This document shows positions 1 through 12,589 of a DNA stretch of 64,000 bases, one piece after another; position 1 is the stretch's first letter; the number at the start of each line of letters is the position of its first letter. A model generated the notes under the pieces. That model had not been told where the DNA came from. It did no database searches and was given only the letters and a program-made list of their open reading frames with translations. The stretch lies in the NCBI RefSeq assembly GCF_029867415.1, contig NC_081185.1, forward strand, positions 79,333,553 through 79,397,552, read 5' to 3'. This stretch comes from Vicia villosa (taxonomy: Eukaryota > Streptophyta > Magnoliopsida > Fabales > Fabaceae). The position numbers and the translations under genes are program-made.

Positions 1-20
1 AAGTGCTTTTCAACAATATT

Positions 21-1500
21 CTTGTGGATCGTAGGTCTGTCAACCTTATCCTCATCCTTTTCATTTCTTGTGGATCGTAGGTCCGTCAACCTTATCCTCA
101 TCCTTTTCCTTTCTTGTGGATCGTAGGTCTGTCGACCTTATCCTCATCTTTTTCATTTCTTGTGGATCGTAGGTCTGTCAACCTTATCCTCATCTTTTTC
201 AATTCTTGTGGATCGTAGGTCTGTCAACCTTATCCTCATCCTTTTCATTTCTTGTGGATCGTAGGTCTGTCAACCTTATCCTCATCCTTTTCAGTTCTTG
301 TGGATCGTAGGTCTGTCAACCTTATCCTCATCCTTTTCCTTTCTTGTGGATCGTAGGTCTGTCAACCTTATCCTCATCTTTTTCAATTCTTGTGGATCGT
401 AGGTCTGTCAACCTTATCCTCATCCTTTTCATTTCTTGTGGATCGTAGGTCTGTCAACCTTATCCTCATCCTTTTCAGTTCTTGTGGATCGTAGGTCTGT
501 CAACCTTATCCTCATCCTTTTCCTTTCTTGTGGATCGTAGGTCTGTCAACCTTATCCTCATCCTTTTCATTTCTTGTGGATCGTAGGTCTGTCAACCTTA
601 TCCTCATCCTTTTCATTTCTTGTGGATCGTAGGTCTGTCAACCTTATCCTCATCCTTTTCCTTTCTTGTGGATCGTAGGTCTGTCGACCTTATCCTCATC
701 TTTTTCATTCTTGTGGATTGTAGGTCTGTCAACCTTATCCTCATCTTTTTCAATTCTCGTGGATCGTAGGTCTGTCAACCTTATCCTCGTCTTTTTCATT
801 TCTTGTGGATCGTAGGTCTGTCAACCTTATCCTCGTCTTTTTCAATTCTTGTGGATCGCAGGTCTGTCAACCTTATCCTCATCCTTTTCAATTCTCGTGG
901 ATCGTAGGTCTGTCAACCTTATCCTCGTCTTTTTCATTTCTTGTGGATCGTAGGTCTGTCAACCTTATCCTCATCCTTTTCAATTCTCGTGGATCGTAGG
1001 TCTGTAAACCTTATCCTCACCTTTTTCAATTCTTGTGGATCGTAGGTCTGTCAACCTTATCCTCATCTTTTTCATTTCTTGTGGATCGTAGGTCTGTCAA
1101 CCTTATCCTCGTCTTTTTCATTTCTTGTGGATCGTAGGTCTGTAAACCTTATCCTCGTCCTTTTCATTTCTTGTGGATCGTAGGTCTGTAAACCTTATCC
1201 TCACCTTTTTCAATTCTTGTGGATCGTAGGTCTGTCAACCTTATCCTCATCTTTTTCATTTCTTGTGGATCGTAGGTCTGTCAACCTTATCCTCGTCTTT
1301 TTCATTTCTTGTGGATCGTAGGTCTGTCAACCTTATCCTCGTCTTTTTCATTTCTTGTGGATCGTAGGTCTGTCAACCTTATCCTCGTCTTTTTCATTTC
1401 TTGTGGATCGTAGGTCTGTAAACCTTATCCTCATCTTTTTCATTTCTTGTGGATCGTAGGTCTGTAAACCTTATCCTCATCTTTTTCAATTCTTGTGGGT
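21..1500. repeat. 46-bp minisatellite, about 32 tandem copies
   Basis: Head-to-tail copies of a 46-bp unit containing GTGGATCGTAGGTCTGTC and a pyrimidine-rich half (CTTATCCTCATCCTTTTCA). Unit starts fall at 21, 67, 113 and so on, without spacers, until the last diverged copy near 1500. Variants (CATCC/CATCT/CGTCT, CAACC/AAACC) alternate in blocks, which suggests unequal exchange. It lies upstream of a polypurine tract and LTR, so it belongs to the 3' untranslated region of an Ogre-like element. Tandem arrays in this region are known for Tat-lineage elements and can seed satellites. The array probably continues left of the window. Confidence 0.95.
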
Positions 1501-1861
1501 CGTAGGTCCGTTGACCTTACCCTAGTTTCGAGTCACAGATCGTAGGTCCTACCTTTCCATCAAACCCGTATTTTCCAATTACTTCCATGCAATAACCATT
1601 TCCATCGAGAACCTTGTATTGGCACCATTACCACGTTACAAGCTATCACCGTTCATCCAATTACTCATTGTAAATTTTTCATCAAAAAAAAAAATTCCCT
1701 TTCCCCAGCAGATATCAGAACAAAAATAAGGACAACGTTTACACCATCTCATCTTTCAGGACAAATTTCTGGTCTTGATATTTAATCTTCTTCTACCTGG
1801 AATGTTCGAAAGGCTAGCGCCAATCTCACCTTCAGGTTCAAGACGATTAAATAGGGGCAGC
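1501..1861 (+). other. 3' untranslated region and polypurine tract of left Ogre-like element
   Basis: Non-coding stretch between the minisatellite and the LTR. It ends in TTAAATAGGGGCAGC (1847-1861), a polypurine tract directly before the LTR start TGTCATACCCC. The nested Ogre at 42314-42324 has nearly the same tract. TCCCCAGCAGA at 1702-1712 resembles a primer-tRNA 3' segment (see findings). Confidence 0.8.
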
Positions 1862-4327
1862 TGTCATACCCCAAATGTGTCCTACCCCTTTACTTCTAAC
1901 TGGCTTAGGCTTCTCATTTCATATGCATTATCTTTTCACTAGGGCATTAACATAACTCATGCATCATTAATCAATAAATCTGGCATGGGATCAATGATTT
2001 CGAAATGCTAGGGTTTCATAAAGGTTTGAGGTGTACATATCAAATAACTCTGATTCATCTAGTTCTCCTTAGAGCGTTGGACTGTGAAAGCGGGGTTTGG
2101 ATCCATGGTTATTGTGGACTCTTCTGTCATTAAGCTACAAGGCTATCCACAAGACTATCTTCACCAAGATCAAACAGTTAGGGTTTATTTCCCTAATTCC
2201 TTCAATACATTATCGTTGAGGTGGTCTGAAATACAAGTGCTATAGTATAAGGGATTTAGGCTTTTATCATCAAGAAACAGAAATCGTCAAGGGATGCGTG
2301 TTGGAAGCATGTTGGAATACAGATAGAAAATACGAATGAGATAGTCTGAAAAATGGACATGATCAAGGTGTTTAAGAACCAATTTCTTTGGCCATGATTA
2401 GCTTGAACTTGAAATTATCCAAGAGTTTATACAAGAATAAAAATGCATTCAAAAGCTTCAAACCCATTCAAATTCTCAAGCAATTTCCCACCATTTTTCA
2501 AATCATCAAATGTCATCTTTCATATATTCACCAATTCAAGTTCAAGCTTCAAATGTCCGTTTCATTTGCAACTACAAAAATCCAAATTCAAATTACATAA
2601 CAACTTCTCTAAATTCACAATTCCATTCAAAAGCCCATGTCTCTATTTGATACAAAAAATGTTCATTACAAAAGCTCAAAAGCCCATTTATGTTCGTGGT
2701 GAATCATCAAAAGTCAAACTAAAGTTCCATTCCAACTAAAAGGGAAGTCAATTACAAGAGAGTAGCAAAAGGAAATGGAAGTACAAAAATTCATACAAAA
2801 AAAGGTCTATACAAAGTCATGAGTTTCCTAAAATCCTAAGTGCTTCTTCATGTATTCTTCAAGTCCAGCTCTGTTTAAAACTTCACCAAGTCATCTTCAT
2901 GAACCAAGTGACTTCACCCACACCATCACCTGCATAATTCCGAAAGAAAAAACATACATACGATCATGAACGGCAAAGCTTTTCAGAATTTCAAAGCAAA
3001 GGAGGTTACAAAAGAAATTCAGCACATTGAATTATATGCAAAAAGAAATCTTCACTCACTGATCACTCCCGATCTGTCACAGCTTTCATTACACGAAAAT
3101 CCGCTTTGATTCAACACTACAGTTTCACGTTATGCCAAACACTCAGCTGACATTAGACCTGCGATGTATGCGAAAACAGAAAGATTAAGGGGTTATTCAA
3201 GCCATGATCGAAGCTTCAATAGAAAAAGAAACAGATTAATATCATGCCACTAATCTGCACCAAAAAAAACTAAAATTCCACAATCAGAGTGATATGCCAA
3301 CATGATGCAAATGGTTAATTCAACTTTGATGAGGACAGCTCAAGCATATCCAGTTCGTATTCCCTGCTGCACATACAACCAGCACTGCCCCCAATGTCCA
3401 AACATTCAAAAGCCAAACCATGCTTCAGCCATATGCATTTTCATTCATAACCAAACAGTTGCACAAAGAACCATACAAACATCACACATAATCATACATT
3501 TCAAACCAGTTCACTACAAAAAACAGTCGGCTGAATTCTACATGATTTAATGGCTCGATCACAGTTTCGTACCGACTAAACCTCATTACCAGTTCAACTC
3601 AGATGAGGACAGTTCGGGTATATATACAACCACACTCCAAATCCCAAATTCAGTCAAGTCCCGCTAACAGTAGCCAATCATTAACTTTCCCCCACCTTCC
3701 AATTTCAAACTATCCCTAACAATCCTAAACCTATCACTAATTCCCCTATAACTAACTAAATCCATACCCATACAACTAACTCCTATGACAGTTATAACTA
3801 CCCTCTAACCTCATAACTAACTTTCCCCCTCACTTTTTAATTTCAAAACTACTGACAGTTATCAACCAACCCCTAACCTGTTCTCCATACAAAACAGTCT
3901 ATAACTAACTTTCAGTTACTAACTAACAACTTCTAAAAAACCAGTTTGTAACTAACTTTCTGTTACTAACCACACTTCTAACCTTCAATCACCCTAATTT
4001 CCAGCTCAGCACATAACACATAACTAACCTCTTTCCAACCTTTCTAACAGTTTTCTAACCAATATCTTTCAACTGTCCTAACCAATCTAAAACTAACTTA
4101 TAACAGTTTGTAAATACCTCTTACCAACCTTCTCCAATACTTAACAGAGTCAGCCCTGATATTTTCTTAATCAATCACATAAACCCCTCATTACAGTTAA
4201 CATCCTAACAGCTTCTATAACTACTAACCAACTTCTAAACAGAATCATAACTACAACCTATAACTAACTAACAGAATGCAATTGAATCAGAACAGAAAAG
4301 TAACAGAAATCAGAGATATCACTCACC

Positions 4328-4336
4328 TCTATATAA
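4328..4336 (+). promoter_or_regulatory. possible TATA box in left LTR
   Basis: CTATATAAC lies about 2.47 kb into the LTR, upstream of a C/T-rich run typical of plant leader sequences. It is the best TATA-like word in the central part of this LTR, but its position differs from that in the related LTR at 16810. Confidence 0.35.
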
Positions 4337-6031
4337 CCTCATTCACCTTCAATTCTCTCTAAGAACTCCTTCACACTTCAACCTAAATCTTCATTCTTCA
4401 ACTCTTCATCACATCTTCTCATCTTCATCACCATCTTTCCTTCATCTTCACTTCTCTTCATCCATCTTCATCTACAATCTTCAACCAAAAAACTGTAACA
4501 GAATCCACACCTCGCATTCATTCTTCACTACCATTCAACTTCACATCCTAACCAGAAAAAACAGAAAAAGCAGAAGAAGAAAATCAAACCTGAGAATCTC
4601 CATAAATATTCAAGTCTTCACTTCTCGATCTCTTCAATCACTCTACCCGATTCTTCATCTTTCACAGCTTCATTCGTCCCCACCACACCATTCACCATAG
4701 CCTTCATATTCTCACCTCAACCTTCTCTTCATCCAAGAATCATTCAACATAGATTTGTTTCTCTTCTTCAACCAATCGCAACAACAACATCACGCATCGT
4801 ACCGTAACGCAACAACAATAACGACGCTTCATCATCATTATCGGCCACCTTCATCCGATGAGAGTTTGAGCCGAAGAGATTTTGGGAGATGGAATCGAGA
4901 CGAGAGCTCGAGTTGTGAAATCAGAGAAGCGAGAGCGAGAGTTTGAGAGAGAGACGGAAACGAGAGAACGAAATCGGAGGTAGAGGCGTTTGCTTCCGAT
5001 AAAAATGGCGAACTGAAGGATTTCGCCGGAGCAGGTTGATTTTCGCCGCGCCGTCGTTGCATCGCATTCGTGAGTAAGAGAAGAAGAACAACCTGAAATT
5101 TGTTCACAGGTTTACCCTAATTTCCCCAATTTCACATTCTTTTTTTGTTTTATTTTTATTAAATGGTCAATTTGTTATTTTTGGGTTAATAATAATAAAA
5201 AAGGGACTGAATTCAATCACTTGGGCCATGCACCGAAAATTTCTTTCCACACTCCCCTTAGCCCAATGCACATCTTTCATTTTTGTGCTAAATGACTGAA
5301 CAAAAAAGCTCTGTTTGGGCCAATGTACCTGGGCCTGCGTATCTGTTGTGTACACCATTATTTTCAGACTGAACTCCCCTGTTTTCATGTTTTTAATTAG
5401 ATTTGATTTTCCTTTTAGTATTTTTCTTTCTAGATTTTTAGATAAAAAGGACATATAAAAAAAAATAAATAAGATTTTGATAAGTTTTAGAGATTAGATC
5501 ATTACTCTTGTTAGACTTTAGGTAATACTAATTTCCCTTGTTAGATTTTTTAGACTTTAATACAAATTGTTGACATAGAAAAATAATCACAAAAATATTA
5601 GTTTAGGCTTTTATTTTAATTCTTTTGCTTGATTAAAATTCTTGTTTTTGTCATATGAAACCATATCAAATAGTAGTACTTGACTTGTAATTTTTCATTT
5701 TTGTACTATATTTTTGACTTGATATTTCATGCCTATGTGTGATTTTCTACCATTGCGCCATTCTCAATTTTTGCTTCTAATGTGACTTTATTTTCATGTC
5801 TCTTTAATTCCTAACTTTAGGTAGAAACCGTGTTAACATTAGGTTTAGATTTCCCTTTGTACATAAACGATAACAACTTAGGCTAGAATTTAGGAATAGT
5901 TCCCTTCTCATTTTCTTTTTCTTTTCAACTTTCAAAATACTTAATAAAAACCGATGAAGATCATACCGTTACCATATTTCATGGTAGGAAAGAAATGATT
6001 GAGGCGTAGGCCTCGATGTACGTTCTTTCCT

Positions 6032-6301
6032 ACTTAGCGGAGAAGAAATGATTGAGGTGTGAAGCCTCGGTGTATTTCTTAACCGTTATTTAGAGAAACG
6101 ATTGTGGCGTAGGCCTCGATGTGCATTCTCTAAATATTCATAAAAAACTCTTTTTGTATCTCTTTTACTTAGCGGAGAAGAAATGGTTGAGGTGTGAAGC
6201 CTCGATGTATTTCTTAACCGTTATTTAGAGAAACGATTGTGGCGTAGGCCTCGATGTGCGTTCTCTAAATATTCAAAGAACAAACAAAAAACTCTTTTTG
6301 G
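6032..6301. repeat. 135-bp tandem duplication in LTR
   Basis: Two copies of a unit starting ACTTAGCGGAGAAGAAATG (6032 and 6167). Each holds shorter internal repeats of the form GATTG(A/T)GGCGTAGGCCTCGATGT, giving a nested repeat structure. Confidence 0.85.
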
Positions 6302-7999
6302 TATGATCTAAGTCACAAATTAAAATCCCCATAAAAGACACCAACCAAAAACACTTCAAAAAACCTAATAAATGTTCAGACTTAAAACAAAAGTGAGGAA
6401 GTGATGCGAGACCTTGTAGTGGGTTCTCGTCATCATGGAATCACCCTAAAAGACACAAACCAATCTCTCTTTTTCTTCTTTTCTTAAGGGCATTGTTATC
6501 TCCGCTCCATTGCATCCTAGGCTGTCCCCTTATGCAAGAGCGCGAGCGTTAACTCCGCCCAACTAAAAAACACAAAAACAAACAGAAAATCGTGAGCCGA
6601 GCTACGGTAACTCTGATTCCTGAAAAGGATACGTAGGCAGCGGGGTAGGGCCCGTGCGAGTACAATTTTTTATTTTTCCTACATTTTGCATTCATTTCGC
6701 ATTTAGACATAGACATAGTTATACACCCATTAGATAGAAACAAACATAGGTGGATACCATCGAGTACGATGGGCGTGAGGGGTGCTAATACCTTCCCCTT
6801 GCGTAACCGACTCCCGTACCTTGATTCTCTGGTCGCAAGACCCTGTTCCTTCCTTTGTTAGGTTTTCTGATATTCCTTTCCCTTATGGGATAAATATATT
6901 GGTGGCGACTCTGTTCATTTTTCGCGAGCGTGCGACACTAATCAATACCAAGGTCCAAATATGGGTCAATTCAAGATCAATCACCTTCAGGTTCATCAGA
7001 AGCTCCAATTAGGGTTTTTGACCTAATTTCACTAGAGGGTTGACTTTTAATTATGAGATAGTTCCAAGACTCAAAATATGATTCAAGGGCATCCAAATCA
7101 ACATTATAGTTCATCCATATCATTAATTTTAAAAGGAGAGCTTGAATCATTTGGAAATCACAAAACTATAGTTTATTTGGAAAAAGTCACCTATGCAAGT
7201 CAACCTTTGACTTTTGAGAAAAATAGTCAACTATGGACTTTTAAGGATCCAAATCATCATCATATGGATATTGAAGACATTTGATCAAAGAAAATTCAAA
7301 GAATTCATCAAGAATAAAAAAGTCAACAAAAAGTCAAATTAGGGTTTTTAAGTGTATTTTGACCTAATTCATGGATCTCCAAATTTTGCTTACACACTCA
7401 AAAATCTCCCAACATGAAAGTTGTAGATCTTTGCAAAACAAACAACTTATCACATTGGAACTTTTTGAAAAAAATGATTATTTTGAGAGATATGGAATTA
7501 AGAAGATAACTTTCAAAAAGACACTTAACACTTGAAGATCCAAAAAGATATGGAATTAATTGGATTTTTTCTTAACTTTGTGGCCATTTTTCTCAAAGAT
7601 TCAAAAAGAGTTTGAGGAAACTTTCAACAAGTGGATTGAAGTATGTAGCAAGGGCTTTCCAAAGAGCTAAGTAGCATGAAAATCCATGGCTTGGTCAAAA
7701 AGATATGAATTTGTCAATAGGGCACCATGAACACTTGAAATTGAGCATATTTCATGAAGAACACGAAGAACAAAGTCCAAAGTTCTTGCAAATCTATGGG
7801 AATCTCTCAAGTACAGCAATTTTAACTTGTTCAAGAGGCCATAATCAGAAGATTACACATTATTTTGAGCTATGGACCAAGTGTTTCATGCATTAACCAA
7901 GTTTCATGCAATTTATGAACTAAAGTCTCCACTTCCATTTTGAAAAAGTTAGCTTTATGCACAAAGTCCACTCCTTGAGCCACTACAATGTCTCCTCTG

Positions 8000-8004
8000 C
8001 CTCA
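8000..8004. repeat. target-site duplication CCTCA, left copy
   Basis: CCTCA directly precedes the TGTTAG start of the solo LTR and recurs at 9236-9240. Confidence 0.9.
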
Positions 8005-9235
8005 TGTTAGAACATAGTTTGGTTCTAATTATATCTTAGTGTTTTGATGATAACAAGTAAACAAATTTTGCATAAAGCAAACATGGTACTCTAACCATAT
8101 GTTTCTAATTTCAGAAGATGTACCAGACTAGCAATCAGAACTTGAAGAATCAGAATGTAAAGCTAGAGAAACGCCTGATATCGCACAATGCAAATATGTA
8201 CCAGTACCAACAATCAGAACTTGAAGAATCAGAATGTAAAGCTAGAGAAACTTCTGATATCACACGATGCAAACATATCTACAACAAAAGTTGAAGAACA
8301 AGGCTGAACAAAAGATTAGAAGAAATGATTCAAGTTAACACCGCTGAAAAATAACTTCTGATACTGCACGCTAAAGACATACTCACAACAAAAGTTCAAG
8401 AACAAAAGCTGATCAGAAGATTACACAGATTGATTCAAATTGAACCGTTGAAGACATAATCATTAGCAAAACGGCTGCAACACTCCAAAAGTGCAATTTC
8501 CAAGGTTAATTGAAGAAGCCATCCACATCTAAATTCTTGGAGAAAGCAAAAGCAAAGACAAACACGCAAACCATTTAATGCTGAATGCATGCTTCGGAGA
8601 TAACGGTCAAAAATTCTAAAGCTATATATACTCATGATCGTTTGAAGAAAAAATACAACACAACGAGCGATAAAGAAGAAAGCTAGAAAGAACACACAAG
8701 AACGCTACGACTCTAATAAATCATCAAGTGTGAAGAAAACTCACTGAAGCAGAAATTCTTTTATTCTTATTCTGAGTTCTTTATTCTGTACTTAATCTGA
8801 GTGAAATATCACAGTGGTGATTACAACTTTTTAGAAGCAAAACTATACACTATCAACAGAAGTTACGTGGTAACTAAAGTCCTTGAGAGACCAGTGGGCT
8901 AGAAGTCTCAAGAAGTCTAGGACTAGTTGAGTCTTAGAAGATTGGTTAGTCACAAGCGGTTGGCTTGTGCAGGAACTTTAGTCACCAGCAGTTTGGCTCG
9001 TGCATTGTATTGTGAGTCACGACAGTTGGTCGTGTAGGTGTAATTAGGTTCTGACTATAGTGGATTAAGACCTCGATTGAGAGAGGAAAATCACCTTGTT
9101 GAGGGTGGACTGGAGGTATCCTTACTGAGAAGGTTAACCAAGATAAAAATAACTGTGTTCTGATTATCGTTCCTTCATAAAGTTTTTTAAAACACACTTA
9201 TTCAACCCCCCTTCTAAGTGTTTTCTCAACCTTCA
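8005..9235 (+). mobile_element. solo LTR, SIRE/Maximus-like copia
   Basis: 1231 bp, starting TGTTAGAACATAG and ending TTCTCAACCTTCA, flanked by a perfect 5-bp duplication (CCTCA) and with no internal coding region. It shares diagnostic blocks with the complete copia LTR at 26799: GTTTTGATGATAACAA near the start, GGTGGACTGGAG late, and an end of C-run, TTCTAAGTG, T-run, CCTTCA. It is diverged enough to be another subfamily. A single LTR with intact duplications indicates LTR-LTR recombination that removed the body. Confidence 0.93.
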
Positions 9236-9240
9236 CCTCA
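9236..9240. repeat. target-site duplication CCTCA, right copy
   Basis: Matches 8000-8004 and directly follows the ...CCTTCA end of the solo LTR. Confidence 0.9.
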
Positions 9241-9429
9241 AAAACAAGTTAAAACCAACAAGCAAGCTCTCTAAGATCAGATCAATGCCTCCCAAGCATG
9301 CTTAAAGCTTTGTACCTTCTATGGGAACCATAACTTTCTCATTTCTTCACAAACAAGCAAGATGGTACAAGATCACATGTTAGCTTCAAAGTTTTGAGTT
9401 TTTTCCCTACATAAACCCTAAATCTTGCC

Positions 9430-9438
9430 TATAAATAG
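9430..9438 (+). promoter_or_regulatory. TATA box of older Ogre-type LTR
   Basis: TATAAATAG in the context CCTATAAATAGAGG, the same context as in the complete Ogre LTRs at 16810 and 43910. Confidence 0.65.
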
Positions 9439-11475
9439 AGGGTATCACTCCCTTGATCAATTACACCAGAATTCTCCAAGTGGCCTATCAACTTGAAATT
9501 CTCTCTTTCTTAACTTTGCATTTTAAGAGTCATTTTGACTTCCACAAGTTCTGGGTGTCAAACAAGAGTTTGAACAACTTCTAAATACCATTTAGAAGCT
9601 GTCCATACCTTTCTTAACTTACCAAAAGGCCTCTAACCAAAAATCACCATTTTTACCCCATTTTCAAAGCTTTTAAGCTCACTACTAGCCAAAACTCAAA
9701 CCAAACACTTAGCCACTCAATTAACCATCCACATAGCTTCCATATATCATATATGAACTGTCCATAACCTCCAAACATCTACCAAACTCCAGAAACCAGA
9801 AATCACCATTCACATTTTCATAAAAGTGTCTCTTTGGACCAAACTTGCAAAAATCAAATTGGCTCGTGCGTTCTCAATTTTTTTGTGTTAGATAGCTTCT
9901 ATATCACATACAAAAGCTATCCAAACACCTGTTTTGGATCTGTAACAACATTTCATTGAATATCCAGCCATAATCTTTTCCATTTGTAGGTGATATCGAG
10001 TTTTTAGTTGCAGGGGTGATCAATCCAATTTAGCGGCCCAAAAAGCTTCCTTGGAAGTCATTGAAGGATTCCAGATAGGTGCTACACTTCCAGAATCACT
10101 CCAAGTAGGAGTTTGATCTTCATTTTCAGAGGTACATTTCTTGATTTCGTTCATACTTGTTTGAGTACTATTTTGATTGAAACTTGTGGCCATTCTGCTT
10201 AGATTCATGTAGGGATTAATAGCCCTAAGGTTTTAGGGCTTGATTGATTAATTCCAGAGTTTAATTTTAAAAATCAATTTTAGGGTTCTTATGCATTTCT
10301 GGAAAATTCAAGAGTTTGAATGAGTTTTAGTTTATGTTAATTACATGGTTGAAATCGTGGTTGAATTCTGATCAAGCCAGTGTTTTACTTTTTTAAAATT
10401 GATCAAGAAATAACAAAGTTGGGGTTTTGGCCATGGTGTTGTTGTTGCTGTTCGTTCCAACGAAGAAGATGAAGGCTTCACACCATTCATCATCTTTAAA
10501 ACTCCTTTTAAAATAAAATGAATTGAAGTTGATTCCATAATGACTAAATCTTTTCAGCACAATTGACAATCTCCGTTGTACCTAGCGCGCACTTGACCCA
10601 CAGGTCTGGGATTCGAATCCCCCTCGCCCCAGACCTTTTGATTTATTTTGCAATTTTTTCCAAACTCTATATTTATTGAACTGGGTGCACTTCTTTGTCA
10701 CTACACACGCGCAGTAGAGTTGGTTGTTGTTTTGTGCAGTGTCCAAGGGCGTGGGTTCAAGCCATGGTCCCACATTCCCTTTCTTTTTTATTACTTGTTT
10801 TATTAGTTTCTATTTAAACTTCAAAAAATCATAAGAAATAGGTAAATTAACATTTTTGATCCCTTTTTTTTATGTTTTTTATTTAATTAGTTTATTTTAA
10901 TATCGTGTTAAAAGATCTCAAAAAATATTTATTTTATCATTATTTTAAAATTAATTAAAAACATGTTCTATTATCTTTGAAAAATCAACTAAAAATTGTT
11001 TGTTTTGATTATTTCTTTTGTAGAACTTTATGAATGTTTTGTTAATATTTGTTTAGGGTTAGTATAGGTGTCATTGACTCTCTCATGTACCTTTAGACCA
11101 ATTCTCTTAAAGAATTTGATATTTAACAATTAAAATCAATTAGGTTTAGGAGTTTATGATTAAACCCTAATTTGAAACCCTAATTCCAAAAAAACCTTAG
11201 GTTTAAAACCCTAACCAGAAAATTTGCAACATGTTGATCTTTGCTTATCCATGTTTATTTGTACATACTTTTTGATTTCTTTTTATCCATGCTTTGTACT
11301 TAATTGTTATTTAATTATCATCTCTTATATGTTTTGTTAATCTAACCCCATGTTTATTCATCATACTTATCATTCATCATTTCATACATGAGTTTGAATC
11401 CAAGGGTTTAGATACATTCATATCTCTTACTTATTGATTATCATACTCACTTGTTTGTTCTTGTGCCACATGATA

Positions 11476-11476
<1 letters not shown>

Positions 11477-11533
<57 letters not shown>
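11477..11533. repeat. (CA)n microsatellite
   Basis: An uninterrupted run of about 28 CA dinucleotides (57 bp) inside the older Ogre-type LTR; likely polymorphic. Confidence 0.98.
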
Positions 11534-11536
<3 letters not shown>

Positions 11537-11679
11537 AGGTATTCATTGTTAATTACTTAAGTTTATTGTTTTGTCCAAAAGGATGGGAATGATATTAACT
11601 AAATTGTCAAAGGTACTCAAACTCTTTTCTAATCTCTTTTACTTTTGTGGTAAGTATTTTAAAGCTTTTCACTTGTTTA

Positions 11680-12110
11680 TGGTTTTGTATTGTTAAAGCT
11701 TAACCAAACCCTTTGTTTTTTAAACCTTGGTACTAAGAGTAGAATTATTCCCGGTGAAACTATTCTTAGTTCATTGACCTTTGTATTGTTAAAGCTATGT
11801 CTTTGTTTTGAAGCCTTGGTGTTAATAGAAGAATTATTCCTGGTGAAACTTCTCCTAACCCATTGACCTTGTATTTTAAAGCTTGGTCCTTTTCGATTTA
11901 ATTTAAATTTGTTAAGTATTTTAAAGCTTAACCTTTTAAACTTATTAGGTATTTTAAAGCCTAATTCCTTTTTCAATTTGTTAAGTATTTTAAAGCTTAA
12001 CCTTTTAAACTTATTAGGTATTTTAAAGCCTAATCCCTTTTCAAACTTGTTAAGTATTTTAAAGCTTAACCCTCTTTTAAAAAAAAACTTGTGAGTATTT
12101 TAAAGCTCAC
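11680..12110. repeat. short tandem repeats around TATTTTAAAGC
   Basis: At 11680-11880 two ~115-bp copies contain GAATTATTCC(C/T)GGTGAAAC. At 11908-12110 a ~68-bp unit with TTGTTAAGTATTTTAAAGCTTAACC and TATTAGGTATTTTAAAGCCTAA repeats about two and a half times. Peptides read across it are repeat artefacts. Confidence 0.85.
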
Positions 12111-12589
12111 ACCCAAAAGGATTTTGGCCACTTTGGCCCCCTTTTATCTTCCTTTTAAGAGGAACTACAGAAGCTCTGACTTCCCTATTGCACTTAAGGG
12201 GTATGTAGGCCTAAGATGCGATATCGTATCGAGCTCACTTTCAAAAACTTCTCTTCCCATCCCCATCCTCTATTTCAAACAAATTTTTCACATAGGTTTT
12301 TCAAAAAAAAAGGGTAATTATAAACAAAAGATAATAACACAAAAACAAAGAGGTTCCCATGGAGTACCATGGATATGAGGGGTGCTTAAAACCTTCCCCT
12401 TGTATAATATACCCTCCGTAGCCAGAACTCTGATAAGTTTATTAGTTTTGATTTTAAAAACTTCTGTGGGTTTTATTCACTCTTTCACCCATTCCTTTTT
12501 GGAAACAATAAAGCACAGTGGCGACTCTGTTGAAAATGAGCTAAGTCTTCCCATGACTCTAGTCTCACCAATTTCACCGCTATAGTTTG

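Larger units (their letters stand above)
1862..6937 (+). mobile_element. 3' LTR of left Ogre-like element (about 5.08 kb)
   Basis: The LTR starts TGTCATACCCC after a polypurine tract and ends ...CGTGCGACA at 6937, homologous to the end of the complete Ogre LTR (...CCGCGACA at 20195). Near the end it has the Ogre-typical segment with GGGTGCTAATACCTTCCC. Immediately after 6937 the sequence continues as the middle of another Ogre-type LTR, so this element inserted into an older LTR; its body lies left of the window. The interior is non-coding: a C/T/A-rich stretch with many TAACTAAC-like words (about 3700-4270) and a 135-bp duplication. Short ORFs inside have no recognisable domains. Confidence 0.85.
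6938..12531 (+). mobile_element. partial Ogre-type LTR of an older element, interrupted
   Basis: From 6938 the sequence aligns by eye with the complete Ogre LTR from about 15800 onward (shared AATTAGGGTTTTTTGACCTAATT, then CAACATGAAAGTTGTAGAT and CCTATAAATAGAGG). It lacks the first ~590 bp because the left element inserted there. It contains the SIRE-like solo LTR (8005-9235), a (CA)n tract, 68-bp repeats and two tRNA-like B-box words (10612-10622, 10754-10764). Near the right end it has GGGGTGCTTAAAACCTTCCCC and TGGCGACTCTGTT (12519-12531), where it meets the Tat pol remnant. No coding potential seen. Confidence 0.75.

Noticed and set aside
805..999. 64-codon ORF in the minisatellite
   Set aside because: The peptide is just the 46-bp repeat read in three frames; it breaks as soon as the repeat varies.
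21..1500. Regularly repeated array that might look like a CRISPR
   Set aside because: Units are contiguous 46-bp tandem copies without unique spacers, in plant nuclear DNA.
4838..5107. 89-codon minus-strand ORF in the left LTR
   Set aside because: LTR interior with GAGA-rich composition; no domain, and the open frame follows from base composition.
10570..10775. tRNA genes suggested by GATTCGAATCC and GGTTCAAGCC words
   Set aside because: B-box-like words only; no paired acceptor or anticodon arms could be made around them.
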